Both the position numbers and the translations under genes were made by a program. From contig JAUIHP010000013.1 of assembly GCA_030431975.1 (NCBI GenBank), positions 1-64,000 on the forward strand: a stretch of DNA of 64,000 bases. Reading direction: 5' to 3'. Position 1 is the stretch's first letter; each line of letters begins with the position of its first letter. Under the pieces are notes generated by a model that saw nothing but the letters and a program-made list of their open reading frames with translations, was not told the DNA's origin and did not search any database. The stretch comes from a bacterium (lineage in GTDB: Bacteria; Eisenbacteria; RBG-16-71-46; CAIMUX01). Positions 27,238-36,530 of this stretch are shown piece after piece.

Positions 27238-29958
27238 CTAACTCGCCGGAGTCTCCTGAATAACCGGCAGCTTCGGACTTGTCGACATGACCACCAACTC
27301 CTTCGGCCCTTCGTCGGTGATGATGTTGATCCGGTCTCCGACCTTCTTGCCCAACATCTCGCGACCGAGCGGAGACGCATAGGACAGGACGTTCGCTCCG
27401 AAGACGTCGTCGCCTTCACCCAACAGCCAGTGTTCTTTGAGTTCGCGCGTCGCGACATCCTCGAGACCGACCAGGGTTCCGGGACCGACTTCACCCTCGG
27501 GGAGTTTGAGATCGTCGATCATTCGGGCATCGGCCAGCTTGGTGCTGAGGGCGCCGATGCGCTCCATGTAGTCGGCCTGCTTGTCCTTTGCAGCCTGATA
27601 CTCGGCGTTCTCTCTCAAGTCGCCGAGCTCGCGCGCTTTCTGAATGGCCTGGGCGACCGTCGTCTTGACCTCGAAGTTCATCTTCTCGAGATCCTTGCGC
27701 AGGCGCTCAAAGGTGGCTCGGGTCATGAACGTACCGGAGTAGTCCACGGCCTGGGCATGGCTCTGGAGAATCTTGTTCGTCCTCTCCACCTGCTCAGAGC
27801 GGAAGCTCTCGACTTCCTCATCCAAACCGACCTGCCGCAGGATGCGGAGCACCGGCTGCAGGAAGCGCTCGGACGAACGCCAACGACGCAGCAGGAAACC
27901 GAAGCGTTCGACGACCAACTCATCGGGTTCGGCTTCCGCCAACTTCGAGGCGAGAACGCCTTCGGGATTCAGGGTCGTCGACGCCAACTTGCGAACCTGC
28001 TCGCGTGAGGTGGACTCGACAAGGGTGGCTGCACCGAGCGCTGCGTGCCAGATGTCGGGCGCGATCTGATCGTCTTCCGGCCTGCGGATGGCGAGGTTGA
28101 TTGCAGCCAAGGCTGCCATCGGACGCTCCGCCGGCTGTTCGATGAGACCGCGAAGGATGGCCTGCCCCTGCTCGGGGTTCTCGGTCAACTTGTCCAACGC
28201 CATCTGACGGACATCGGGGAAACGTGACGAGAGCGCAAAATACGCGGTCTCTTTCCACAGGTCGTCGTAACCGAGCCCGACTTCGGTCAAAAGCTTCTGA
28301 TCGTTGATATCGGTGAACGAAGACGCTTCCACACCCTGCTGCAACATCTGGCGCAGGGCGTCGTGGAATTCGTCACCGGTTTCCTGATGCCACCGGTACA
28401 GCTGGAAATGAATGGCCATCCGGTCTTCCGGATTGGTCTTTTCGTCCCGCGCCCATCTTTCGAGGATGCGCGTGTACATCTTCTTCGCATGCTCGGTCAG
28501 TGCAGGATGCTGATCGAGGAATCGACGAATGAGATTGAGGTTCGGCCGAATTCCACGACGTGGTTCGACGATGGGAAATGCGACCTCGCTCGACGAAACA
28601 CCCGACTTGATCTTGTAGACCTGACGGAAAGCCTGCCCCAGATCGAAGCGGTCGTCGCTTTCCATCTGGACCTTGGCTTCCTTCCACCAACTCGCCCAAC
28701 GGGACGGAGCGATCACACCGTTGGTGAGGATCCGCTTCAAGTCCTGGGTCTTGGCCTGTCCCCGCAGCTGACGAATGGCCAGATAGACGACCTGGGCCGG
28801 AGCCTCTTTCGTCATCTGCTTGAGCTCGTCCTGCTTCTCGAGCTTGAGGACGCGAAGGTCGTCTGCCGGAACGACGTCCAATGCGCGCCGGCCCAGGTTG
28901 ACCGACATTCGGTGCCCTGCCTTCTCCTCGAAGTCGATGATTAGGCTGTCACCGTCGTTGCTGACAATCTTTCCGACTCCCCAGGAGTCATGGAAGATGT
29001 AGAACCCGGGCGCGAAGGCAATCAGCGGCTCGAGATCCTTGAGCGCCAGATCCACCGGCTTGGTCGGATCGAGAATTCCGGTGCGCTCGATGAGATCGGC
29101 GATCCCTTCGGCATGCGGAAACGCCTTGCCCGCCCAGTCGGCCAACTTCTGGCGGATTCCGACGGAAGCCGGGGCCTTGGAAACCTGATCGAGCATCAGA
29201 CGCCAAAGCTGATCGAGCATTCCCGCACGTTCCAGTGCCGGAACCAACGTTTCGGATGCCGTCTGGAACCGTCCCCAGGACTCCTGCTCTGCCAGCTTCT
29301 TCAGGCCGTGAAGAGGACGCTGCAGCGTATCGGGATTCGAGGAAATCGCGAGCTTGGCCACGACGTCATCGATGTAGTCGTTCTTCTTGTGCGTGATGAA
29401 GCCGTCGAGCGACTCGGCCCAGAAGAAGCGGGCCTCGGTCATCTTGCGCCGGCCCTCGTCGGTCTCTTCACCGACATCGGCGGCTTCCTTGGCACGCAGC
29501 TCGCCCATGAGATAGGCGAGGCGACTTTCGTTCGGGAAGTTGTCGTACGCGGACCGCAAAGCTTCGGGCGCGACCAGGTCAATCCCGTCGTTCTCCAGCG
29601 CCTTGGCCAGAAACAGAGCGGAATCGACTCGCGGTGACGCTTCCAAAGCCCGTGTCGAAAGGCAGGCAAGTGCTCGCCAACTCCCGTCGTTCTCCAGGCG
29701 GTTACTCAGGGACTCCCAAGTCTTGTGCGCGGAATCGATGTTCCCGTTGCGCATCTGTGCGGCGCCGTAGATGTAGTACTGGGGAATCTGGATCCCTTCG
29801 CCAACGATCGCTCCCTCCGTGGTCTGGAGGGCCAGCGGCAGGAGCCCGTGTTCCTCGACTTGCTCGACCAGAGCGTCGAGGGGCTCGAAGGGATCCGGTT
29901 CGAGGGCGGGATCGAAGGAGACTTCTTCGAGCTGCTGCCGGACGGCTTCAATTTCCAT
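27238..29958 (-). CDS. GreA-type transcription elongation factor fused to a long helical and CarD-like N-terminal region
   Basis: 906 residues; normal GreA is about 158. Residues about 744-906 are a full GreA: coiled coil (TFERLRKDLEKM, AQAIQKARELGDLRENAEY with the acidic tip) and FKBP-like domain (YASPLGREMLGKKVGD). GreA rescues backtracked RNA polymerase by stimulating transcript cleavage. Residues 1-310 are alpha-helical repeat sequence with TPR-like spacing. Residues about 316-375 (FHDSWGVGKIVSNDGDSLII, GHRMSVNL) resemble a CarD/Tudor-like RNA-polymerase-binding domain. Residues 380-740 are again helical repeats. The ATG has GAGG 8 bp upstream. Similar long GreA proteins occur in some FCB-type phyla, to my knowledge; the N-terminal role is not known. 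Confidence 0.88.
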   Translation of the reverse strand: MEIEAVRQQLEEVSFDPALEPDPFEPLDALVEQVEEHGLLPLALQTTEGAIVGEGIQIPQYYIYGAAQMRNGNIDSAHKTWESLSNRLENDGSWRALACLSTRALEASPRVDSALFLAKALENDGIDLVAPEALRSAYDNFPNESRLAYLMGELRAKEAADVGEETDEGRRKMTEARFFWAESLDGFITHKKNDYIDDVVAKLAISSNPDTLQRPLHGLKKLAEQESWGRFQTASETLVPALERAGMLDQLWRLMLDQVSKAPASVGIRQKLADWAGKAFPHAEGIADLIERTGILDPTKPVDLALKDLEPLIAFAPGFYIFHDSWGVGKIVSNDGDSLIIDFEEKAGHRMSVNLGRRALDVVPADDLRVLKLEKQDELKQMTKEAPAQVVYLAIRQLRGQAKTQDLKRILTNGVIAPSRWASWWKEAKVQMESDDRFDLGQAFRQVYKIKSGVSSSEVAFPIVEPRRGIRPNLNLIRRFLDQHPALTEHAKKMYTRILERWARDEKTNPEDRMAIHFQLYRWHQETGDEFHDALRQMLQQGVEASSFTDINDQKLLTEVGLGYDDLWKETAYFALSSRFPDVRQMALDKLTENPEQGQAILRGLIEQPAERPMAALAAINLAIRRPEDDQIAPDIWHAALGAATLVESTSREQVRKLASTTLNPEGVLASKLAEAEPDELVVERFGFLLRRWRSSERFLQPVLRILRQVGLDEEVESFRSEQVERTNKILQSHAQAVDYSGTFMTRATFERLRKDLEKMNFEVKTTVAQAIQKARELGDLRENAEYQAAKDKQADYMERIGALSTKLADARMIDDLKLPEGEVGPGTLVGLEDVATRELKEHWLLGEGDDVFGANVLSYASPLGREMLGKKVGDRINIITDEGPKELVVMSTSPKLPVIQETPAS

Positions 29959-30152
29959 GTGATGCCTCGCTCGTCAGGACCAAGTTTTCATTTGTGGCAT
30001 CCGGGGAGGCTATCACAGCAGGTTGCCGGGCGCTACCAACGGACTCGGCGGCGATCAGTCGTTCGGGACCTGCCCGGGGCTACCTGGTGGCTGCCGCGGT
30101 GAGATCGGTCGTCTCTGTGGCGGCAGGACGGGCTCGCCCCTAACATAGATAG

Positions 30153-30662
30153 ATGGAGTTCATGCTGGTGGCAAAGAGAGCGTTCTATGTACTCCGCCGA
30201 GTGCTCTCCGGCCACCGCATCATCCATATGAGACGAAACTCTCTCGACGACCTGCCCCCGGTCGTCGTCCCGAACGGATACGCCCTTCGCACGTTGCGGA
30301 ACGGAGACGCTGCCGGCTGGGTCCACGTCGTCAACCGCGCGATGAACCCGGTCTGGTCCGAACGACGTTTCCATAGAGAGGTCGAATCCGCCGCGGGCTT
30401 CCGTCCGGAGGACCTTCATGTGATGACGCACGGATCGACGGTCGTCGGGACTGCGTCCGCCTGGAGAGACGGCTCTATCCATATCGTGGCCGTTCTTCCG
30501 GAGCATCGGGGGCACGGACTGGGCAAGGTTCTGACCTTGGCCGCACTCCACCGGCTGCGCGAACTCGGGTTCAACGATGCGACGTTGATCACGGACGGGT
30601 CGCGGAGCGCCGCGATCCATCTCTACAAAAAGCTGGGCTTCGAAGAGTACCCGCCGGACTGA
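30153..30662 (+). CDS. GNAT-family N-acetyltransferase
   Basis: 169 residues. The GNAT core spans about residues 40-165. The acetyl-CoA loop is PEHRGHGLGKVLTLAALHRL, after strand SIHIVAVL, and the C-terminal SAAIHLYKKLGFEE is typical. The first 35 residues are basic and hydrophobic (VAKRAFYVLRRVL) and may be an artefact of an early start; no strong ribosome site is seen. The acceptor substrate is unknown. It is divergent from the GreA fusion and 48 bp upstream of the PEP-synthase-like gene. Confidence 0.85.
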   Translation: MEFMLVAKRAFYVLRRVLSGHRIIHMRRNSLDDLPPVVVPNGYALRTLRNGDAAGWVHVVNRAMNPVWSERRFHREVESAAGFRPEDLHVMTHGSTVVGTASAWRDGSIHIVAVLPEHRGHGLGKVLTLAALHRLRELGFNDATLITDGSRSAAIHLYKKLGFEEYPPD

Positions 30663-30710
30663 CGATGCCCGCACTTGGCACCCATGCCCGTACCCCGTAC
30701 CCTCACCGCC

Positions 30711-33671
30711 ATGATGCCGGAAACCCGAATCCGAAAGCCGACTGAGACCGAAGGCCTGATGGGCTTTCGCATTCGCGAAGTGCTGCTCGTGGCCAGTGAC
30801 TACGACTCGTACATCTTGGAAGAGGACGGCCAGCTCGCCGAGAGCCTCGACGTCGAGTTCTATCAGCTGAAGCTCAGCTGGTCGCCGCGGATCACAACAG
30901 TGCCGACCGCGGAAGAAGCACTCAACATCATCCAGGTTCGTCACTTCGATCTCGTCATTACCATGTCGCGGCTCGGCGGTGTCGAGGTTTCCGAGTTCAG
31001 CCTTTCCATGAAGCGCATTCGGCCGGACATTCCGATCGTCCTTTTGGCCGACAATCCGCTGGAAGCGTCCCGGGTCAAAGAGATGGGGCCGGAGTCCGGG
31101 ATCGACCAGGCCTTCGTCTGGCGCGGTGACGTCGGGGTCTTTCTCGCCATCGTCAAGTACATCGAGGACCGAAGCAACGTCCACCGCGACACGGGCGTCG
31201 CCGGCGTCCGCATCGTGCTTCTGATCGAGAACTCGGTGCGCTTCTATTCGTCGTATCTGCCTTTGCTCTACTCAGAGGTCATGAAACAGACGAACTCGCT
31301 GATGGCGGACGGAGTGAACACCGCGCAGCGGCTGCGACGGATGAAGGCGCGCGCCAAGATCCTTCTCGCAGAAACGTTCGAAGAAGGATGGGAAGTCTTC
31401 GAGGAATACCGGAACTCCATCCTCGGTGTCATCACGGACGCCCGGTTTCCTCGCGAAGGACAATCCGACCCACAGGCCGGACTGGAGTTCGTTCGCCGGG
31501 CGCGCGCAGTCGATGAGGACCTTCCCGCTCTCGTGCAATCCTCGGATGAGCGCATCGCCCTCGGTGCGGCCATGCTCGGCGCGTCGTTCGTCAACAAGCG
31601 CAGTCCGCGACTGCTCGACGAGGTTCGGCGGTTTCTCAGCGAGAGTCTGGGCTTCGGAGATTTCATCTTCCGGATGCCGGACGGTGGCGAACTCGTGCGC
31701 GCCCATGATCTCGACGAGATGCCGAAGGTCCTGGCCAGCATTCCCGATGAGTCGGTTCTCTACCACGCCACCCGGAATCACTTTTCCAACTGGTGCATGG
31801 CCCGAACCGAGTTCGAACTGGCCAAAGCGCTGCGACCGTCGCGGGTCGAGGACTTCGAAGACGCGGACGATCTGCGCAAGCATCTGATCGCCACGTTCAA
31901 GCAAGCCCGCTCTGCAGCCAGGCGTGGCGTCATTGCCGACTACTCCCGATTCACCGACGAACCGGTCTTTGCGTTTGCCCGCATCGGATCCGGATCCCTC
32001 GGCGGCAAAGGGCGCGGCCTCGGCTTCATTCAGTCGGCTCTACCCCGAGAGAACCTGGAAGAAGCGATTCCGGAAGCGCGGGTCTTCGTTCCGCCGACGT
32101 CGGTGCTGGGAACGGAAGTTTTCGACGAGTTCCTGCACCAGAATCGTCTTCTTTCCATCGCGTTGGAAGAAACCTCGGACGAGCGCATTGCCAAAGCCTT
32201 CCTCGATGCGTCACTGCCGCGCAACATCCTGGATGACCTGATGCACTTCGTTCGCATCTCCAAGTACCCGCTGGCGGTGCGTTCTTCCAGCCTGCTCGAG
32301 GACTCGCACGAGCAGCCGTTTGCCGGGATCTACCAGACGTACATGATCCCGAACAATGATCCCGACCCCGCGGTCCGCCTGGCGCGGCTCCACTCAGCGA
32401 TCAAGTTGGTCTACGCCTCGACCTTCTTTCAGAACGCGCGCTCGTATCTCGCCTCCACTCCCTTCCGGATGGAAGAGGAGAAGATGGGAGTGCTGCTGCA
32501 AAAGATCGTTGGGCGACGCCACGACCACTATTTCTATCCAGACATTTCCGGTGTCGCCCGCTCGCAGAACTTCTATCCCGTGCTCGACATGAAGCAGGAG
32601 GACGGCGTCGCTGCGATGGCCTTGGGCCTGGGTCGAACGGTGGTCGAGGGCAAGAAGGCCATTCGCTTCTCGCCCGCGCGGCCGGGACTTCTGCCGCAGT
32701 TCTCCGACACGAATTCGTTTCTCGAAAATTCGCAGCGCGAGTTCTACGCCATGGACATCGACGCCAAGAAGGAACTCGGAATCGAGGAGTCCGGAACGCT
32801 GGCGCTGCTGGGGCTGGACGTCGCCGAGGAACACGGCACGTTGCAGGCGGTCGGCTCCGTCTATTCGGCCGACAATGACGCCGTCTATGACGGAATCTCC
32901 CGGCCGGGCGTGCGCATGGTCACGTTTCGGCGCTTCCTCACCTCCAAGGACTTCCCGTTGGCTCGGATTCTTGCACAGCTTCTCGAGGTCGCGGCCCGGC
33001 GGATGGCCTGCCCGATCGAGATGGAGTTTGCGGTCAATCTCAAACCGGAGGACGGAGGCAAACCGGAAGTCGCGATCGTGCAGGTCCGTCCGATGAGTGC
33101 GCGCGACGTGTCGACGGTCTACGAGATTCCCGACGAAGGGGACGATGCCCTGATTTGCTCCAGCGACAACGCACTTGGCAACGGCCGCATTCAGGACATC
33201 CACGACATCGTCTATGTCGTCCCTGAACGCTTCGATCGAAAACGAACGCCCCAGATCGCATCCGAAGTCGGAAAGGTGAACCAGGAACTCGTGCAGGAAG
33301 ATCGCAACTATCTGCTCATCGGACCGGGACGGTGGGGAACGGCCGACCGCTGGCTCGGCGTCCCCGTTCAGTGGTCCGACATCTCGGGAGCGCGGGCCAT
33401 CGTCGAAACCGGTCTCAGCGAAGTTCCGGTCACACCTTCGGAAGGAACACACTTCTTTCAAAACCTGACCTCGTTCGGCATCGGCTACTTCCATGTCCAT
33501 GGTGATGAAGAGCGATCTCGTGTCGACTTCGACTGGCTCTCGTCTCTGCCCGCGGTCAAGGAGAGCGAGTTCGTCCGCCACGTCCGCCTGGATGGCGCCC
33601 TGGAAATGTGGGTCGACGGCAGGTCCCGCCGCGGAGTCATCCTTCGGCCGAAGGCGGTGGAAGTCGAATGA
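30711..33671 (+). CDS. Receiver-like domains plus PEP-synthase/PPDK N-terminal (ATP-grasp) domain protein
   Basis: 986 residues from the ATG at 30711; an ATG at 30759 has AAGG 5 bp upstream and is a fair alternative. Residues about 18-150 and 170-310 look like two receiver-type domains (REVLLVASDYDSYILEEDGQ, FDLVITMSRLGG; then SILGVITDARFP). The PEP/pyruvate-binding ATP-grasp domain extends roughly from 410 to 850 (GSLGGKGRGLGF, YPLAVRSSSLLEDS, FAGIYQTY, IEMEFAVNL, VQVRPMS). The swivelling phospho-His domain and the PEP-binding barrel of real PEP synthase are absent. So it likely binds ATP but cannot run the full PEP synthase reaction. It overlaps the ankyrin gene by 4 bp (ATGA). Function unknown, perhaps signalling. 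Confidence 0.88.
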   Translation: MMPETRIRKPTETEGLMGFRIREVLLVASDYDSYILEEDGQLAESLDVEFYQLKLSWSPRITTVPTAEEALNIIQVRHFDLVITMSRLGGVEVSEFSLSMKRIRPDIPIVLLADNPLEASRVKEMGPESGIDQAFVWRGDVGVFLAIVKYIEDRSNVHRDTGVAGVRIVLLIENSVRFYSSYLPLLYSEVMKQTNSLMADGVNTAQRLRRMKARAKILLAETFEEGWEVFEEYRNSILGVITDARFPREGQSDPQAGLEFVRRARAVDEDLPALVQSSDERIALGAAMLGASFVNKRSPRLLDEVRRFLSESLGFGDFIFRMPDGGELVRAHDLDEMPKVLASIPDESVLYHATRNHFSNWCMARTEFELAKALRPSRVEDFEDADDLRKHLIATFKQARSAARRGVIADYSRFTDEPVFAFARIGSGSLGGKGRGLGFIQSALPRENLEEAIPEARVFVPPTSVLGTEVFDEFLHQNRLLSIALEETSDERIAKAFLDASLPRNILDDLMHFVRISKYPLAVRSSSLLEDSHEQPFAGIYQTYMIPNNDPDPAVRLARLHSAIKLVYASTFFQNARSYLASTPFRMEEEKMGVLLQKIVGRRHDHYFYPDISGVARSQNFYPVLDMKQEDGVAAMALGLGRTVVEGKKAIRFSPARPGLLPQFSDTNSFLENSQREFYAMDIDAKKELGIEESGTLALLGLDVAEEHGTLQAVGSVYSADNDAVYDGISRPGVRMVTFRRFLTSKDFPLARILAQLLEVAARRMACPIEMEFAVNLKPEDGGKPEVAIVQVRPMSARDVSTVYEIPDEGDDALICSSDNALGNGRIQDIHDIVYVVPERFDRKRTPQIASEVGKVNQELVQEDRNYLLIGPGRWGTADRWLGVPVQWSDISGARAIVETGLSEVPVTPSEGTHFFQNLTSFGIGYFHVHGDEERSRVDFDWLSSLPAVKESEFVRHVRLDGALEMWVDGRSRRGVILRPKAVEVE

Positions 33672-35140
33672 CCGAGTCCACTCAACCCAATCCTCTGTCG
33701 GCGTTCTTTGCCGCTGCCTGCTCTTTCGAACGGGACGGCGGAACGGAAGAGTCCGAGCGGATCGTGCATAAGCACCCCGAAATCGCGACGGACATCGCGG
33801 TCGCTGCCGTTCGCGGCGACACCGCTTCCCTGGTTGCAGGCCTGATCGCGAGTGCTTCCGGGCTTTCCGCGTCGTTCGGGATTCCGGGTCGATCGAAAGA
33901 GTCGAAAGAATCCAAAGATGCCGCGAAGCCGGACTCGACCCCGCCCGCACTTCGAACCTATGAACCCGGCGGCTTTACTCCGCTCTTGTATTGCTGCTTA
34001 TCCAACTACGCACGATCAGGCCACGAACAATGCAAGGAAGTGGTCAGTGCTGCCGAGGTTCTGGTGAAAGCCGGCGCCGACCCCAACGCGGCTGCGCATC
34101 CAAATCCCTTCGACCCGAGAAAGACCGTTCGTCCCCTCTTCGGCGCAGCGGTCGTGCTGGCCAACAAAGAGCTGATCCAGATACTTCTCGACGGCGGCGC
34201 ACAGCCGTTGGCCGGCGAGGAGCTGGCTCAGGTCGCGAAGCAGGAGAATCCTGACTGCTGGAACCTGCTGATGGAACATGGCGATGTCGATGCCGTCGCC
34301 GAGTCCTTCGCGGCGGACGCCGAGACCGCACTGCATGCAGCGCTCGATCGTATCTACTCGGAAGAGTTGCTCCGTTTTCTTCTTCACCGCGGCGCGAACC
34401 TGGAGAAACAAAGCGAGCCGGGATCCGAGACGGCTCTCCACATCGCCACGCGTCGGCGGAGGTTGGAGGCGGTGCGTATCCTCGCCGATCAGGGCGCAAA
34501 GCTGAACGCAGAAACCGCCGGAGGAAAGACGGCATACGCCCACGCGATCCGACGCGGGTTTGTCGAGATTTCCGATGAGCTGCGCATTCGTGGGTGCAGC
34601 ACGAAGCTCAATCCTGCCGATGAACTGGCCGTCGCACTGGTCGGAGGGGATCTCGAGGAAGCTCGTTCTCTTCTCAGCCATCAGTCCGATCTGGTCAAAG
34701 AGATGTCCGCAGAAGAAGCACGCATCCTCCCCGACCTGACGGGTCGACAGGCGCTCGATCCCGTTCGCTTCCTTCTGGAAAACGGAGTCGACCTGAACGC
34801 CCGTGGGCTGGATGACGGCACGGCACTTCATCAGGCCGCCTGGTTTGGACAACCCGGGCAGGTCGACCTGTTGCTGTCCTTTCAGCATCCGATCGATCCT
34901 GTCGATCGGGTGCATCGCTTCACCCCGCTGGGATGGTGCGCGCACGGTTCGTCTTTCTCCGGCGATGCGCAGTCCCGGCAGAATGACTACGCACGAATCG
35001 CCCGGACCCTTCTGGAAGCAGGTGCTACACTCGCCCATCCGATCGAGACCGACCCCGACCCGCACGGGAACTGGCTGTTGCGGGAGGCGAGTCCTGAAGT
35101 CGCGGAGGTCCTTCGCGAGTTCGGCGCGGGAAACGGCTAG
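33668..35140 (+). CDS. Ankyrin-repeat protein
   Basis: 490 residues. The ATG overlaps the stop of the PEP-synthase-like gene (ATGA), so the two are likely translated together. Ankyrin repeats are visible from about residue 95 to 485: GGFTPLLYCCLSNYARSG, LVKAGADPNAAAHPN, LIQILLDGGAQPL, ETALHAALDRIYSEELLRFL, ETALHIATRRRRLEAVRILA, FLLENGVDLNARGLDDG and TALHQAAWFGQPGQVDLLLS. No signal peptide, so cytoplasmic. It should be a protein-binding scaffold; its partner is most simply the product of the coupled upstream gene. Confidence 0.9.
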   Translation: MTESTQPNPLSAFFAAACSFERDGGTEESERIVHKHPEIATDIAVAAVRGDTASLVAGLIASASGLSASFGIPGRSKESKESKDAAKPDSTPPALRTYEPGGFTPLLYCCLSNYARSGHEQCKEVVSAAEVLVKAGADPNAAAHPNPFDPRKTVRPLFGAAVVLANKELIQILLDGGAQPLAGEELAQVAKQENPDCWNLLMEHGDVDAVAESFAADAETALHAALDRIYSEELLRFLLHRGANLEKQSEPGSETALHIATRRRRLEAVRILADQGAKLNAETAGGKTAYAHAIRRGFVEISDELRIRGCSTKLNPADELAVALVGGDLEEARSLLSHQSDLVKEMSAEEARILPDLTGRQALDPVRFLLENGVDLNARGLDDGTALHQAAWFGQPGQVDLLLSFQHPIDPVDRVHRFTPLGWCAHGSSFSGDAQSRQNDYARIARTLLEAGATLAHPIETDPDPHGNWLLREASPEVAEVLREFGAGNG

Positions 35141-35276
35141 TGAGCCGTAACCGAGGAATCGGTGTGATTGAGCGAGGGCTAGGTTACGGGAAAGAAGACT
35201 CGCGGAACCGCGTCTTGCTGCGTGGCTCCGACAACGGGACTTCGATCACCATCCAAAGAGGAGGCAGCAAGAGTCC

Positions 35277-35756
35277 ATGGCCAAGCGCTACTGGTTGTTC
35301 AAGTCCGAACCGGATGTCTTTTCCTTCGACGATCTGAAGAACAGCCCGAATCAGACGACCGAGTGGGAAGGAGTGCGCAACTATCAGGCGCGAAACCTCC
35401 TTCGGGACGAGATCCAGGTCGGTGATGAGGTCCTCTTCTACCACTCGCGACAGGATCCGATGCACGTGGCCGGCATCTGCAAAGTCGTCAAGGCGGGTTA
35501 CCCCGATCCGCATCAGTTCGACAAGAAGTCCAAGTACTACGACGCCAAGTCAAAGAAAGAGGACCCTCGCTGGTATCTCGTCGACGTTCAGTGGCTGAAA
35601 GACTTCAAGCGGCCCGTGACCCTGAAGGAACTCAAGGAAACCGAAGGGCTGGAAGACATGATGCTGCTGCGCAAAGGCGCCCGGCTCTCGGTTCAGCCGG
35701 TGAGCAAGGGCGAGTGGAAGGTCGTGACCGCGCTCGGAAGGAAGTCGAAACCGTGA
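35277..35756 (+). CDS. EVE-domain protein (YTH/PUA-like fold)
   Basis: 159 residues, the usual size of a stand-alone EVE protein (thymocyte nuclear protein 1 family). Hallmarks: YWLFKSEPDVFSFDDL, TTEWEGVRNYQARNLLRD, GDEVLFYHSRQDPMHVAGI, DPRWYLVDVQ and LLRKGARLSVQPVS. EVE domains bind modified bases in DNA or RNA and are common beside restriction or RNA-processing genes. Here the neighbours are metabolic, so no defence link is implied. AGAGGAGG lies 12 bp before the ATG. Confidence 0.95.
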   Translation: MAKRYWLFKSEPDVFSFDDLKNSPNQTTEWEGVRNYQARNLLRDEIQVGDEVLFYHSRQDPMHVAGICKVVKAGYPDPHQFDKKSKYYDAKSKKEDPRWYLVDVQWLKDFKRPVTLKELKETEGLEDMMLLRKGARLSVQPVSKGEWKVVTALGRKSKP

Positions 35757-36484
35757 GCGAAGTGCGCGAAGAAACTCTGCAGGCCGGGAAGCTCACCTAC
35801 CGTCGCCTGACCGCCGCCGAGAACCCAACCCTCGGCGTTCTGCTTTGCCACGGATACGGGGCCCCCGGAACCGACCTCGTTCCATTCGGTCCCGAACTCA
35901 TTCGCTCTTCTCCGGACATTGCCGCGCGGGCGGTCTTTCTCTTTCCCGAAGCCCCTATTCGGTTGGGCGGGATCCCGGGCTACGAACAACGCGCCTGGTG
36001 GAATCTCGACATCGCGGCCTTGGAAACCGCCATGGCCGAAGGCAAGGTGCTGGACCGGCGAAACGACTGCCCGGAGGAACTGCCGGCGCTTAGGACGCAG
36101 CTTCATGGCGTGATCTCGGCCGAGACGGAACGGAGCGGAATCGAGTTCTCCCGCTTCGTCGTCGGCGGGTTCTCGCAGGGCTCGATGGTCACGACCGACT
36201 TGACTGTTCACTCGGGCCAGAAGCCCGCGGCCCTCTGCGCCTTTTCCGGAACGCTGCTTTGCGAAGACGTGTGGAAGGACGCTGCCCGAGACCTGAAAGG
36301 TCTGCGTGTTCTTCAGTCACACGGCAGGCAGGATCCGCTGCTTCCGTTTGCAGCGGCCGAGATGCTTCGTGACCTGCTGCAGAAAGCCGGAGCCGAAGTT
36401 CAGTTCGTAGGCTTTGACGGACAGCACGAGATTCCGATGCCGGTGCTCGTCGCGTTCCGCGACCTATTGGTTTCTTTGGCGTAA
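35753..36484 (+). CDS. Phospholipase/carboxylesterase family hydrolase
   Basis: 243 residues from a GTG overlapping the EVE stop (GTGA). The fold is the short alpha/beta hydrolase of the YpfH/carboxylesterase group: LLCHGYGAPGTDLVPF (oxyanion region), nucleophile elbow GGFSQGSM, Asp in SHGRQDPLLPF and His in DGQHEIPM. No signal peptide, so cytosolic. It likely cleaves short-chain esters or lysophospholipids. An earlier in-frame start would run deep into the EVE gene and is rejected. Confidence 0.92.
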   Translation: MSEVREETLQAGKLTYRRLTAAENPTLGVLLCHGYGAPGTDLVPFGPELIRSSPDIAARAVFLFPEAPIRLGGIPGYEQRAWWNLDIAALETAMAEGKVLDRRNDCPEELPALRTQLHGVISAETERSGIEFSRFVVGGFSQGSMVTTDLTVHSGQKPAALCAFSGTLLCEDVWKDAARDLKGLRVLQSHGRQDPLLPFAAAEMLRDLLQKAGAEVQFVGFDGQHEIPMPVLVAFRDLLVSLA

Positions 36485-36530
36485 CAGGATCACGGACCCC
36501 CACGACGATAGATCCGCGAAGGGAGTTGCC

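Noticed and set aside
32394-33950. 518-codon minus-strand open frame
   Set aside because: It lies opposite the PEP-synthase-like and ankyrin genes, has no ribosome site, and high GC makes such shadows common.
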